Source of the DNA: Pseudomonadota bacterium
GTDB taxonomy: Bacteria > Pseudomonadota > Gammaproteobacteria > Halothiobacillales > Halothiobacillaceae
Assembly (NCBI GenBank): GCA_021795795.1
Contig: JAJYPA010000181.1
Coordinates: 1-13,944, forward strand
Reading direction: 5' to 3'
DNA: 13,944 nt
The notes under the pieces are model-generated. The model saw only the letters and a program-made list of their open reading frames with translations, was not told where the DNA came from and searched no databases. A program made the position numbers and the translations under genes. Below, piece by piece: positions 5,902 to 13,195 of the stretch (position 1 is the stretch's first letter; each line of letters starts with the position of its first letter).

Positions 5902-6072
5902 ATGAAAACGTGGCTGATAGTTGGGTTGTTTGCCCTTAGCTTTGGAATTGCAGGCGGTTATTCATGGGCAGCGGCATGCGCGGCACAAAAGCAATTGCCG
6001 ACGCGTAACGCGACGTATTGCGTGACGCACGGCGCTGGCAGTTTGGATTGCGTATTGAATGGCGAAGCATAA
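5902..6072 (+). CDS. Small secreted or membrane-anchored cysteine protein
   Basis: This 56-aa protein starts MKTWLIVGLFALSFGIAGGY, an N-terminal signal or anchor, then AAACAAQK, where a signal peptidase I site could lie. It ends with a short Cys-containing tail (three Cys in total, two of them ten residues apart: TYCVTHGAGSLDC). No family is recognised. It has a well-placed AAAGGA and a conserved hairpin leader. Its stop codon TAA is the first part of the next gene's Shine-Dalgarno TAAGGAG, giving tight coupling with the gene at 6083. Confidence 0.6.
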   Translation: MKTWLIVGLFALSFGIAGGYSWAAACAAQKQLPTRNATYCVTHGAGSLDCVLNGEA

Positions 6073-6082
6073 GGAGTGTGAC

Positions 6083-6295
6083 ATGAAATACCTTGATCAA
6101 GCATGGAAAGATTGGATAGGCAACGCGGCAACTGCGGTCATCGAAAACAAAATCCTTTTGGAAAAGTACATCCAAACTCCAAAAGGCGCAGAAGAAGCAG
6201 TGCTGTGGCTGGTGGTAATGTTCACATTCTGTGGCATGAATGCTATCTGGGCACTGTGGAATCTGTGGCACATCCTGTTATCTGCAATCTGGTAA
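6083..6295 (+). CDS. Small Trp-rich protein with C-terminal membrane helix
   Basis: This 70-aa protein has an N-terminal soluble helix pair (MKYLDQAWKDWIGNAATAVIENKILLEKYI) and a long hydrophobic C-terminus at residues 39-69, rich in Trp. That layout suggests a tail-anchored inner-membrane protein. The start at 6083 is chosen over the in-frame ATG at 6059 because the Shine-Dalgarno AAGGAG (6071-6076) fits only the former. Its TAA again forms part of the next Shine-Dalgarno. No family recognised. Confidence 0.6.
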   Translation: MKYLDQAWKDWIGNAATAVIENKILLEKYIQTPKGAEEAVLWLVVMFTFCGMNAIWALWNLWHILLSAIW

Positions 6296-6305
6296 GGAGA
6301 CTGCA

Positions 6306-6521
6306 ATGAAAACAAAAACAGAAAGAGAAGTCGTGTGGTGTGTTTATCTGGACGTTACTCTAAACCCGCAATGGTGCGCGGCGGGCAGCCGGGAAGCAAA
6401 GGCGTTGTCTTCCTGCCCTGAATACATTGTGGGTTATTACTCAAGCCGCAAAGATCGTCAGGCAACTGAAGACGCGGCAATCACCCGCAACGAGTTGCGG
6501 CAATTGCGGAACGCGGCATGA
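6306..6521 (+). CDS. Small hypothetical protein
   Basis: This 71-aa soluble protein is basic, with MKTKTEREVVWCVYLDVTL at the start and a helical C-terminus (RQATEDAAITRNELRQLRN). Two or three Cys occur in the first half (C12, C24, C37). No domain is recognised. The ATG at 6306 follows TAAGGAGA (6293-6300), which includes the previous gene's stop. It is the third member of a tightly packed operon beginning at 5902. Confidence 0.55.
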   Translation: MKTKTEREVVWCVYLDVTLNPQWCAAGSREAKALSSCPEYIVGYYSSRKDRQATEDAAITRNELRQLRNAA

Positions 6522-6528
6522 AATAAGC

Positions 6529-6547
6529 GGCGGGCTGGACGCCCGCC
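6529..6547 (+). other. Intergenic hairpin GGCGGGC / GCCCGCC
   Basis: A perfect 7-bp GC stem with loop TGGAC is followed by TTT and then the Shine-Dalgarno AAGGGGGG of the next gene. It might be a weak terminator or, like the other hairpins here, a leader structure just before a ribosome site. Confidence 0.45.
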
Positions 6548-6569
6548 TTTACGATAAGGGGGGTGTGAG

Positions 6570-6977
6570 ATGAAAATGAAGCGGGTAATCTTCTGGACGT
6601 TATTTGTTATTGTGGCATTTACTGTGGTTATGAATTTTGTTTTTTTGGCGGCGGTTACTCATGTTCATGTGGAGCGTGACATTGCTCATAATTTCCAATT
6701 GAAAAAGACGGGCTGGACGGTGCCGGTATTAAAGGGGCAGATGTTACCCGTGCAATGCTCGGGGCTGGACAAAACGGGGCGGTGGGTGTGCGCGAATTAT
6801 TTTTATGGAAGTGCGGCGGCAACGCTCGATAATAAAGACACATGGGGAAAGCGCATTGGTGAAAATCCCTGTGCATTTTTCAGAGAGCACATCGTGGAAC
6901 TAGAACAGACAGAGTTTAGTTCTGTCTCTGACTGGAAAAGTTTCAAGATTGGACTTGCAGCATGTGAAACCGTTTAA
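6570..6977 (+). CDS. Hypothetical single-pass periplasmic protein
   Basis: This 135-aa protein has an N-terminal membrane anchor at residues 5-29 (VIFWTLFVIVAFTVVMNFVF core). A periplasmic domain follows with four cysteines (C63, C74, C101, C132), enough for two disulfides. The family is not recognised. The ATG at 6570 follows AAGGGGGG (6555-6562). It lies immediately upstream of the hairpin-rich oriT candidate and is the last of the small-gene cluster. By position and topology it could be a surface-exclusion or transfer accessory protein; this is inference only. Confidence 0.6.
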   Translation: MKMKRVIFWTLFVIVAFTVVMNFVFLAAVTHVHVERDIAHNFQLKKTGWTVPVLKGQMLPVQCSGLDKTGRWVCANYFYGSAAATLDNKDTWGKRIGENPCAFFREHIVELEQTEFSSVSDWKSFKIGLAACETV

Positions 6978-7138
6978 CGTAAAGGCATTCGCTAAGGTTC
7001 CGGTTTCCGCGTAGCGGGAATTGGAAGAGCGAAAGCCGCGCTGGGGCTCCGCCCCAGACCCCCTAAAAGATTCACACAAGTCGCTACCCCCAAGGGGTAA
7101 GCAACTTGCGTTGAAAGCCGTGCTGGCACTGGCTTTCA

Positions 7139-7231
7139 GGCGTGACACGCGCCCATGAAAAGCGTGTGGCGAAAGCCGCCGACAATTTGGCAGTAGCCCA
7201 ACGGTGGCGGGGGTTCCCCGCGTGACACGCG
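7139..7231. promoter_or_regulatory. Two GCGTGACACGC palindromes before trwA
   Basis: The identical 11-base palindrome GCGTG-A-CACGC occurs at 7140-7150 and 7220-7230, 80 bases apart. Both are inside the oriT candidate and flank the GAAA hairpin and the proposed nick. The second is 30 bases from the trwA start. R388 TrwA binds sites both in oriT and at its own promoter, so TrwA (ribbon-helix-helix) is the natural candidate ligand here. Confidence 0.55.
7184..7200 (+). promoter_or_regulatory. Copy D (partial) of the AATTTGGCA motif, at the proposed nick
   Basis: AATTTGGCA at 7184-7192 matches the other copies, but the TATA-like half is absent and replaced by GTAGCCCA. It lies 76 bases before trwA. 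It may be a shared protein-binding core rather than a full promoter. Confidence 0.4.
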
Positions 7232-7259
7232 ACTAATGCAAAACAGGAGATATAGAGAC

Positions 7260-7628
7260 ATGGCTACCGAACGCAAGAAATACGTGACAATGCGTTACAC
7301 CCAGGAAGAGATTGCCACATTGGACAGCGAAGCTAAGACCTTGGGAATGTCTAGATCGGAATATATAAGGGTGCTGATGCAGATGGGAAAAGGACGCCTT
7401 TACATTGACTATCTGCATGGTCTGGTCGAACAGATAAACACAAAACTGGCACCAATTCAAGACGCGGATTTTACCCGCCTGGTGGCGAAGGTGAACTGGC
7501 TAACCTTGGCCGTAAAAGAGATCCAAGGCCTAACAAGAAACGGCGCTGAACAAGCTAAAGCGCCCTATCTTCCGAAGGTGGATGCTGAAGTCCAAAAACT
7601 GAAAGATGCCATCAGCAAGGGGTACTGA
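7260..7628 (+). CDS. trwA: TrwA-like relaxosome accessory protein, ribbon-helix-helix
   Basis: This 122-aa protein is almost the same length as R388 TrwA (121 aa) and is in the same position before trwB and trwC. The N-terminus is a ribbon-helix-helix DNA-binding domain: strand KKYVTMRYT (6-14), helix TQEEIATLDSEAKTLG (14-29), then SRSEYIRVLMQMG (31-43). The C-terminal half is helical and probably tetramerises. TrwA proteins bind oriT, stimulate relaxase nicking and TrwB ATPase, and repress their own operon. The start at 7260 is supported by AGGAG near 7245-7249; an ATG at 7236 lies upstream of that site and is less likely. Expected targets are the two palindromes at 7140 and 7220. Confidence 0.85.
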   Translation: MATERKKYVTMRYTQEEIATLDSEAKTLGMSRSEYIRVLMQMGKGRLYIDYLHGLVEQINTKLAPIQDADFTRLVAKVNWLTLAVKEIQGLTRNGAEQAKAPYLPKVDAEVQKLKDAISKGY

Positions 7629-7636
7629 GCACGGAT

Positions 7637-7661
7637 AATTTGGCAGTGGCAGATAGATGAA
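7637..7661 (+). promoter_or_regulatory. Copy E of AATTTGGCA...TATA motif
   Basis: AATTTGGCAG, TGGCA, GATAGATGAA, then CACACAC. It lies between trwA and the acidic ORF, 46 bases before the ATG at 7683. Its downstream half is closely shared with copy G (13715). Confidence 0.6.
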
Positions 7662-7682
7662 CACACACAAAGGAGCTACAAA

Positions 7683-7856
7683 ATGAACAACGCAAACGAC
7701 TTCGAAACCGCACCATGCACCCTCATTATTGGGGACATTGAAAACGACATTCCCCTTGATTATGACCTGCTTTCTGGGGAGATTGAAAACGATATACTGG
7801 ACGATTTTGACGCCCAACTGGAAGAGGAATGCCTGGATAGTATCTGGGCAGTATAA
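7683..7856 (+). CDS. Very acidic 57-aa protein between trwA and trwB
   Basis: The gene starts at ATG 7683 with a perfect AAAGGAG at 7669-7675 and ends at TAA 7854-7856. The product has 17 Asp/Glu residues in 57 and not one Lys, Arg or His. A short internal repeat is visible: GDIENDIPLDYD and GEIENDILDDFD, about 17 residues apart. No known family is recognised. Such extreme acidity is typical of DNA-mimic proteins (anti-restriction or anti-nucleoid proteins), or it could bind a basic partner such as TrwA or the relaxase. It has its own copy of the shared promoter-like motif. The absence of a counterpart between R388 trwA and trwB, as I recall that operon, makes it an insertion. The good Shine-Dalgarno and biased composition support it as real. 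Confidence 0.7.
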   Translation: MNNANDFETAPCTLIIGDIENDIPLDYDLLSGEIENDILDDFDAQLEEECLDSIWAV

Positions 7857-7887
7857 CCTGAATACATGAATAAAAGGAGCAAGTGTT

Positions 7888-9738
7888 ATGAACGAAAACA
7901 CAACACCCGGCGGACGTAAAAAAGAGAAGTTCACCAAAGGCGCGGGACGCGCCGCATTCTGGTTATGGGCACTGGTTATGATCACCAGCGGCCTTACATC
8001 CATGGGCATGGGCTCCGCAGGATATGCGGATGGCATGGTGATGCTGCCCGCTTATTTTATGGCTATGATAGCCTTCTTCCTTGGTTTTATGGGCGGTAAA
8101 GGCATTCCACGCAAAGGCGATACGCGCCCCAGTAAATGGGCATTTCTGGGCGCATTATGGGTAACCGGAACCGCCGCAGGACTCATTATGATAACGTCTC
8201 AAAGCGTCGGTTTTCTCCTGACTATCGGTACTTTGTTTGCCGTCCATCGCATTTTGCTTCACAAGAAAAAGAACGTAGTTACTGACGAAGATGACAGCGG
8301 GGGTGAACTGGTGCGCGGGACGCTGGTTCACGATTACCGTGATCAAAAACGCAAACCGGAAAAGACAGATAGCCAAACTATCATCATCGGTGGTGTGCCG
8401 ATTCCGCGCGAGTCAGAGCCGTCACATTTCCTACTGGCGGGTGCTCCTGGTGTTGGTAAATCAACGGTAATTGCTGACATGCTGGAAGTGGTTCGCAACC
8501 GTAATGAAAGGGCTTGTATCTATGATCCGGCCGGCGAATTTGCGTCACGATTTTATCGTGATGGAGACGTTATATTAAATCCGCTTGACGCCCGCAGTGC
8601 GCCATGGACGCCATGGGCGGACGCAACGAGTCAGGCCGATTTCGAGCAAATCGCGGCGGGTTTGATTCCTGACGATGAACGTCAACCCTTTTTTCCGCAG
8701 TCAGCGCGTGCGTTACTGGTGACCATTTTGAGTGAGGCGCGCAGCGTCCAAGAATTGGTCAGGTATATCATGTCTGCCAGTAATGAAGACTTGATATCCA
8801 TGGTAGAGAAACACGGGCTTATTGGACTTGTCGGTAGTAATCAGACGTTTTCCAACTCGCGCGCATCAATGACCGCCCCAACGACCTCTTTGCGTTATCT
8901 GCGCGACCCGAAACCTGGTGAACTTCCTTTTTCCATAAGGGAATGGGTGACCCACGAAAAGCGCAATGAAGGGCGCTGGATCTTCCTAACCAGCCGTGCC
9001 GATCAACGCGCTACATTGCGCCCGCTGTTGTCCCTATTTATTGATACCTTCGTGACGGGCGTAATGATGCTCCCCCCAGATCGCACTAGGCGCGTCTGGC
9101 TTTTCGTGGATGAGGCCCCGACGCTGCAAAAAATGCCCAAGCTGGTCGAGGCCATGGCGGAAGGCCGGAAATTTGGGCTCTGTGAAGTGGTTGGCTTCCA
9201 AAATGTTGCCCAAACAAGGGAGCGGTATGGTAGGGACGGCGCGGAAAGCTTTCTGGGATTGCCGCAAACCCAACTCATCATGCGTCTGCCGGATCCAGAT
9301 ACCGCAAAATGGGGATCCGGGATCGTCGGAGATCGTCACATCATCCGGGGGGTGGAAGGGGAAAGCACAAGCGCGCAAGGCGGTGGTGAAAGTACCACTT
9401 ACCAGCACAGCACCGAGCCGGCGATCTTGCCTGCCCAGATCCAGGGACTTCCCAACCTGGAAGGAATCCTTCGGTACATGGGAGTCAAGGAGATGATGAC
9501 CGCGCGTGTCAGGCTCGCCAGGAAGGACCGGGCGGTGACCACAGCCGCGTATGTTCCAACTGCCCATGACATGGGCGTTCTGCCCGGTCATGGGTCCCAT
9601 GGGTCCTCTATATCGACGGGCGCGTCCTCAGCCGTGCCCACCGTAACAAGCGCTGACGAGTTCAAAACGCCAGGCGAAATCGAGGAAGAAGTGGCTGAAC
9701 ACGACCATGACGACCATGACGACCCCTTTGCCATGTAG
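7888..9738 (+). CDS. trwB: TrwB/TraD-type conjugative coupling protein
   Basis: This 616-aa type IV coupling protein is a hexameric inner-membrane ATPase that links the relaxosome to the T4SS and pumps DNA. The N-terminus has several hydrophobic spans (about 22-38, 49-69, 84-103, 105-121). The cytosolic ATPase has Walker A GAPGVGKST (185-193), Walker B VWLFVDEAP (403-411), IYDPAGEF (211-218) and GFQNVAQTRERYG (436-448), which are typical of TrwB/TraD. It is longer than R388 TrwB (507 aa). The extra length is in the N-terminal membrane part and a C-terminal tail ending in a His/Asp-rich HDHDDHDD (605-612). The ATG at 7888 follows AAAAGGAG (7872-7879). Overlapping its stop is a degenerate copy of the shared motif, then trwC. 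Confidence 0.93.
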   Translation: MNENTTPGGRKKEKFTKGAGRAAFWLWALVMITSGLTSMGMGSAGYADGMVMLPAYFMAMIAFFLGFMGGKGIPRKGDTRPSKWAFLGALWVTGTAAGLIMITSQSVGFLLTIGTLFAVHRILLHKKKNVVTDEDDSGGELVRGTLVHDYRDQKRKPEKTDSQTIIIGGVPIPRESEPSHFLLAGAPGVGKSTVIADMLEVVRNRNERACIYDPAGEFASRFYRDGDVILNPLDARSAPWTPWADATSQADFEQIAAGLIPDDERQPFFPQSARALLVTILSEARSVQELVRYIMSASNEDLISMVEKHGLIGLVGSNQTFSNSRASMTAPTTSLRYLRDPKPGELPFSIREWVTHEKRNEGRWIFLTSRADQRATLRPLLSLFIDTFVTGVMMLPPDRTRRVWLFVDEAPTLQKMPKLVEAMAEGRKFGLCEVVGFQNVAQTRERYGRDGAESFLGLPQTQLIMRLPDPDTAKWGSGIVGDRHIIRGVEGESTSAQGGGESTTYQHSTEPAILPAQIQGLPNLEGILRYMGVKEMMTARVRLARKDRAVTTAAYVPTAHDMGVLPGHGSHGSSISTGASSAVPTVTSADEFKTPGEIEEEVAEHDHDDHDDPFAM

Positions 9739-9752
9739 CAATGTAGATGAAA
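9727..9752 (+). promoter_or_regulatory. Copy H (degenerate) of the shared motif before trwC
   Basis: TTTGCCATGTAGCAATGTAG then ATGAAACAC aligns with copy E, allowing G to C in the core and one or two extra spacer bases. It overlaps the end of trwB and is about 65 bases before the trwC start. It is weaker than the other copies and could be chance. Confidence 0.3.
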
Positions 9753-9760
9753 CACAGACA

Positions 9761-9781
9761 GGGGCCACCGGCCCCAAAGGA
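9761..9781 (+). promoter_or_regulatory. GGGGCC-ACC-GGCCCC hairpin joined to Shine-Dalgarno, copy 2
   Basis: Twenty-one bases are identical to 5874-5894: a 6-bp GC stem, an ACC loop and the AAAGGA ribosome site. The trwC ATG follows 10 bases later. The hairpin could tune relaxase translation relative to trwB. Confidence 0.6.
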
Positions 9782-9791
9782 CACACATCAA

Positions 9792-12700
9792 ATGATCACC
9801 CGGTCACCAAACGGCGCCGCATCGGAAGGCGGCCAATATTACCAAGAAGGCGAGTACTACCACCAATCCGAAAGCGGTGAAGAAGGCCACGCCCCCGCGG
9901 AGTGGTTGGGCGACGGCGCGGCAGCCCTTGGCCTTCAAGGCGAATTCAGGCGCGAAGACTTTGAAAAATTCGACAGGCTATTGGCTGGCGAACTGCCCAA
10001 CGGTGAAAAGCTTCCCCGCCCAAGCGACCCCAACAAGGAACGCCGGAGTGGTGAAGATATCACCCTCTCTGCCCCAAAAAGCGTGTCTGAAGCGGCGTTA
10101 ATCGGCGGAGACGAAAGACTGTTAGCCGCTCACGATGAAGCCGTAAAAGAAGCCGTAGCGATCATGCAGCAAGAGATGTTCGGTGCCCGCCAGAAAATAG
10201 ACGGGGTCCAGCAGCACGTGGCAGCCGGGGCAATCGTGGGCGCATTTCGGCATGAAACGGCAAGGCCGGTGGGCGGTGTTGTGGATCCACAGATCCACAC
10301 CCACACGGTATGGGTGAATGGAGCACTCCGCGAAGATGGACAATGGAGAAGTGCCGACTGGAAGATGGAAAAAGGTGACTTTGCGCGGCTTGATGCCATA
10401 TATAAAGCCCAGTTGGCGTCCAAAGCCCAAGACCTTGGCTATGATGTCCGCAAAACCAAGGATGGCTTTGAGCTGGCCGGAATAAGCGACAAGGCCCTGA
10501 AACCCTTTTCCTCCAGGACCGATCAGATCGACAAGGAATTGGAAAAGCGCGGGCTGACCCGCGAAGGGTCAAGCGAGGCGCAGCGCGACGCCGCGAATAT
10601 CGGTACCCGTGAAGGGAAAATTCATCAAACCCAAGAGGCCCAACATAAACAATGGGAAGAAAGAGCCGAAGCCGCCAACGTCCTTGCCGAGATCCGCACC
10701 GCCGTGGACGTCGCACGTCAGAACTCACTAACCCCGCCAGTGCCCAGGGACCAAAAGATCCACGCGCTGGAAACCGCAGAGGCTATTAAGAGCGCCGTCC
10801 GCCACCTTGGAGAACGTGAGCACATCTTTGATCGTAAGCGGCTTGAAACAGAGGCGTTAAAGGCGGGCATCAAGGACCAGGTAACGCATAAAGACGTGGT
10901 CAAGGCTCTGGACAGCATCCACGCTGAAAAAATCTATGCGGCATCTGGGCTCATAAAAGCCGAAGTTAAAGGCCAGGATAAGGAATTCTTCACCACCAAA
11001 GCGGCTTTGGCCCGTGACGAAAAAATGGTCACCCAAATGAAAGCCGGGCAAGACAAGTTTACCCCGGCGATGACCCCCGAGCGGGCAGCGGAAATCATTA
11101 AAAACTTCGAGCGCGAAAAAGGCTTTGCACTGTCCACCGGCCAGCGCGATGCGCTCACTCTGGCCCTTTCATCCAAGGATCGGATCGTAGGTTGGCAAGG
11201 CTATGCCGGAGCTGGTAAAACCACGGCCATTAAGGCCGTGGCGCAAGCGCTGAAGGCCCAAGGGCGTGAAGTGATCGGGCTGGCCCCGACCGGCAAGGCC
11301 GCCCAGGAACTCGCGGCATCGCTTGCCGGTGCGAATGTGAAGGCGGAGACCATCGCAAAGTGGGAAGCGGCCGGAGCAAAAGGCAACCAAAACACCACCA
11401 TCATTATTGATGAAGTAGGTATGGTGTCATCAAGAGATATGCAGAAAATTATGGATCGCGCTGAAAAAACCGGCATGCAGGTAATAGCGCTGGGCGATTT
11501 TCGTCAAATCCAAAGCGTTGAAGCCGGATCCCCGGCCAAACTTTTGCAAGATAGTGGCATGAAAACAGCCGTGATAGACGACATCCGCCGCCAAAACAAC
11601 CAGCAATTAAAGGCTGTGGTAGAGGCTTTTGCACGGGGTGACGCGAAGGAAGGTGTTAGCAAAACTGCCCCGTATATCCAAAAGGTGGATATACCAGATG
11701 GCAAAACCGCCCGCGAAGCGATAGCCGACGCGGCGGCACGGGATTATCTTTCCCGTTCCCCGGAACTGCGCAAGGAAACCATTGTGGTAGTGGCCACGAA
11801 CCAGACACGCAAGCTGATCAACGAAAAAATCCGTGATGGCCTCAAGAAAGACGGGACCATTGCTGGTGAAAAGGAACGCGAAATCCGGACACTCCATAAG
11901 ACCGATTTTACCCGCGAGCAGATGCGGGAAGCACATAATTATGAACCGGGACAGATAATCGTGCCCATGCGAGATTACGAAGAGCGCGGTGTGAAATACG
12001 CGGATCCGGAGCGTCAGAAAGCGTATCTGGATGCCCGCAACGCCAGCAAAGCGTCCCACAACAACGATAAAAAGCCGCCAGCCGCGCCTATGGAAAAGGG
12101 CCAGGAATACACCGTTAAAGACGTGGATACCGCCAAAGGCACGGTAATACTGGAAAGCAAAAGCGGCGAGAAAGTGGAATGGAAGCCGGAGCAGGCATCC
12201 AAAATCCGCGTCTACAACCAGGATCAAACCCGAGTCGCGCCCGGCGATACGATTGTGTCCCGTGAAAACCAGCGTTTTGAGAGCGTCAAAGGCGAGCAGG
12301 TGCAGATTGTCAACGGTCAAAAGGGGGAAGTAAAAGGCCAGACACAGGATGGCACAATAATAGCCGAGTTCAAGGACGCCAAGGGCGAAACGAAAGAAGT
12401 GCTGATTGGAGCGCAGGATGGCGCGAAAATTGAGCACGGATACAGCGGCACAGTGCATGCCGCGCAGGGCGCGACGGCCAAGGAAGTGATCGGCGCGATT
12501 GAGAGCGAATCAGAATTGAATAACGCTAATCAGGCCTATGTAACCTTGAGCCGTGCCAAGGACAATGCGGTTGTCTACACCGACGACCCGGAAAAGTTAG
12601 CTGAGAAGTGGCAGGGTTATAATTTTCAGAAAAATGCCAGCGAGCACGCGCAGGATGCGGATAAAGGCCAGCACGATTACCATAAAGAAGAGCGTAATCT

Positions 12701-13166
12701 GCAGCCTATCGAGCGGGATGAATCTGGTAAATATCAGGAGCCGGAGGCCATTAAATCAGAGCGTGATCTGGATAAATTGCGCGAGGCGAACCCCCATATC
12801 GTGGCCGCCGCGAAAGCGCATGCGGAGCAGAAGCAACAACAGCCGGAAACCGCCCAGACGGTACTCGGCAAAGGCGATGCGGTGCGGGAAGCACCTGTAG
12901 GCGCACCCCGCAACAATGTAAAGGCGGAGCGGCAAACAGCCGCACCGCAGCGGCAGGAAAGCCAGGCCAAAGGCCGGACGAAGGATGAAAAGGCCCCAAC
13001 GCCGGCCAAGCTTTCCCCAGAGCATGCCGAAAAACTGAAAGACTGGGCGCAAACCCAGCGACCAGCGCCGGCGCCGACGCCGACGAAGGATAAAGCCCCG
13101 ACACTTGGGCAGGAGTCGAAAGGCCAACAGCGCCAGTCGGACAAGGGCATGGAAAGAGAGATGTAA
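9792..13166 (+). CDS. trwC: TrwC-like MobF relaxase-helicase
   Basis: This 1124-aa bifunctional conjugative protein nicks oriT, becomes covalently attached to the 5' end, and unwinds the plasmid as a 5'-3' helicase. The N-terminal relaxase domain has paired catalytic tyrosines Y16-Y17 and Y22-Y23 (as in TrwC and TraI) and a metal-binding histidine triad: H154 in RHETARP, and H169 and H171 in QIHTHTVW. The helicase domain has Walker A GYAGAGKTT (470-478), Walker B IIIDEVGM (about 536-543), a motif V-like VHAAQGATA (about 887) and YVTLSRAKDNAVVY (about 915). It is longer than R388 TrwC (966 aa); the excess is a low-complexity Gln/Pro/Lys tail after about residue 980. The start at 9792 is set by AAAGGA at 9776-9781; an in-frame ATG at 9747 lacks a ribosome site and precedes the hairpin. 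Confidence 0.95.
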   Translation: MITRSPNGAASEGGQYYQEGEYYHQSESGEEGHAPAEWLGDGAAALGLQGEFRREDFEKFDRLLAGELPNGEKLPRPSDPNKERRSGEDITLSAPKSVSEAALIGGDERLLAAHDEAVKEAVAIMQQEMFGARQKIDGVQQHVAAGAIVGAFRHETARPVGGVVDPQIHTHTVWVNGALREDGQWRSADWKMEKGDFARLDAIYKAQLASKAQDLGYDVRKTKDGFELAGISDKALKPFSSRTDQIDKELEKRGLTREGSSEAQRDAANIGTREGKIHQTQEAQHKQWEERAEAANVLAEIRTAVDVARQNSLTPPVPRDQKIHALETAEAIKSAVRHLGEREHIFDRKRLETEALKAGIKDQVTHKDVVKALDSIHAEKIYAASGLIKAEVKGQDKEFFTTKAALARDEKMVTQMKAGQDKFTPAMTPERAAEIIKNFEREKGFALSTGQRDALTLALSSKDRIVGWQGYAGAGKTTAIKAVAQALKAQGREVIGLAPTGKAAQELAASLAGANVKAETIAKWEAAGAKGNQNTTIIIDEVGMVSSRDMQKIMDRAEKTGMQVIALGDFRQIQSVEAGSPAKLLQDSGMKTAVIDDIRRQNNQQLKAVVEAFARGDAKEGVSKTAPYIQKVDIPDGKTAREAIADAAARDYLSRSPELRKETIVVVATNQTRKLINEKIRDGLKKDGTIAGEKEREIRTLHKTDFTREQMREAHNYEPGQIIVPMRDYEERGVKYADPERQKAYLDARNASKASHNNDKKPPAAPMEKGQEYTVKDVDTAKGTVILESKSGEKVEWKPEQASKIRVYNQDQTRVAPGDTIVSRENQRFESVKGEQVQIVNGQKGEVKGQTQDGTIIAEFKDAKGETKEVLIGAQDGAKIEHGYSGTVHAAQGATAKEVIGAIESESELNNANQAYVTLSRAKDNAVVYTDDPEKLAEKWQGYNFQKNASEHAQDADKGQHDYHKEERNLQPIERDESGKYQEPEAIKSERDLDKLREANPHIVAAAKAHAEQKQQQPETAQTVLGKGDAVREAPVGAPRNNVKAERQTAAPQRQESQAKGRTKDEKAPTPAKLSPEHAEKLKDWAQTQRPAPAPTPTKDKAPTLGQESKGQQRQSDKGMEREM

Positions 13167-13195
13167 AAACCGCGATTAACCACATGGAGAACATC

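Larger units (their letters stand above)
6978..7259. other. oriT: Candidate oriT / relaxosome assembly region
   Basis: These 282 bases lack a plausible gene and sit directly before trwA, where R388 carries its oriT. They hold five hairpins. CCGGTTTCCGC / GCGGGAATTGG (7000-7024, including G-T pairs) comes first. CTGGGGC / GCCCCAG (7041-7057) and TACCCC / GGGGTA (7085-7099) follow. TGAAAGCC / GGCTTTCA (7112-7138) has an inner GTG/CAC. The last is a GAAA-loop hairpin, GTGGC / GCCGC (7166-7179). After the last comes GTAGCCCA at 7193-7200, close to the ATAGCCCA that follows the nick in R388, where a GAAA-loop hairpin also precedes the nick. A nick near 7192/7193 is therefore proposed, though the stem-to-nick distance is longer here (13 versus 8 bases as I recall R388). 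Confidence 0.65.

Noticed and set aside
11607..12458. 283-codon open frame on the minus strand inside trwC
   Set aside because: It is antisense to the well-supported helicase domain, has a composition explained by the opposite strand and has no ribosome site.
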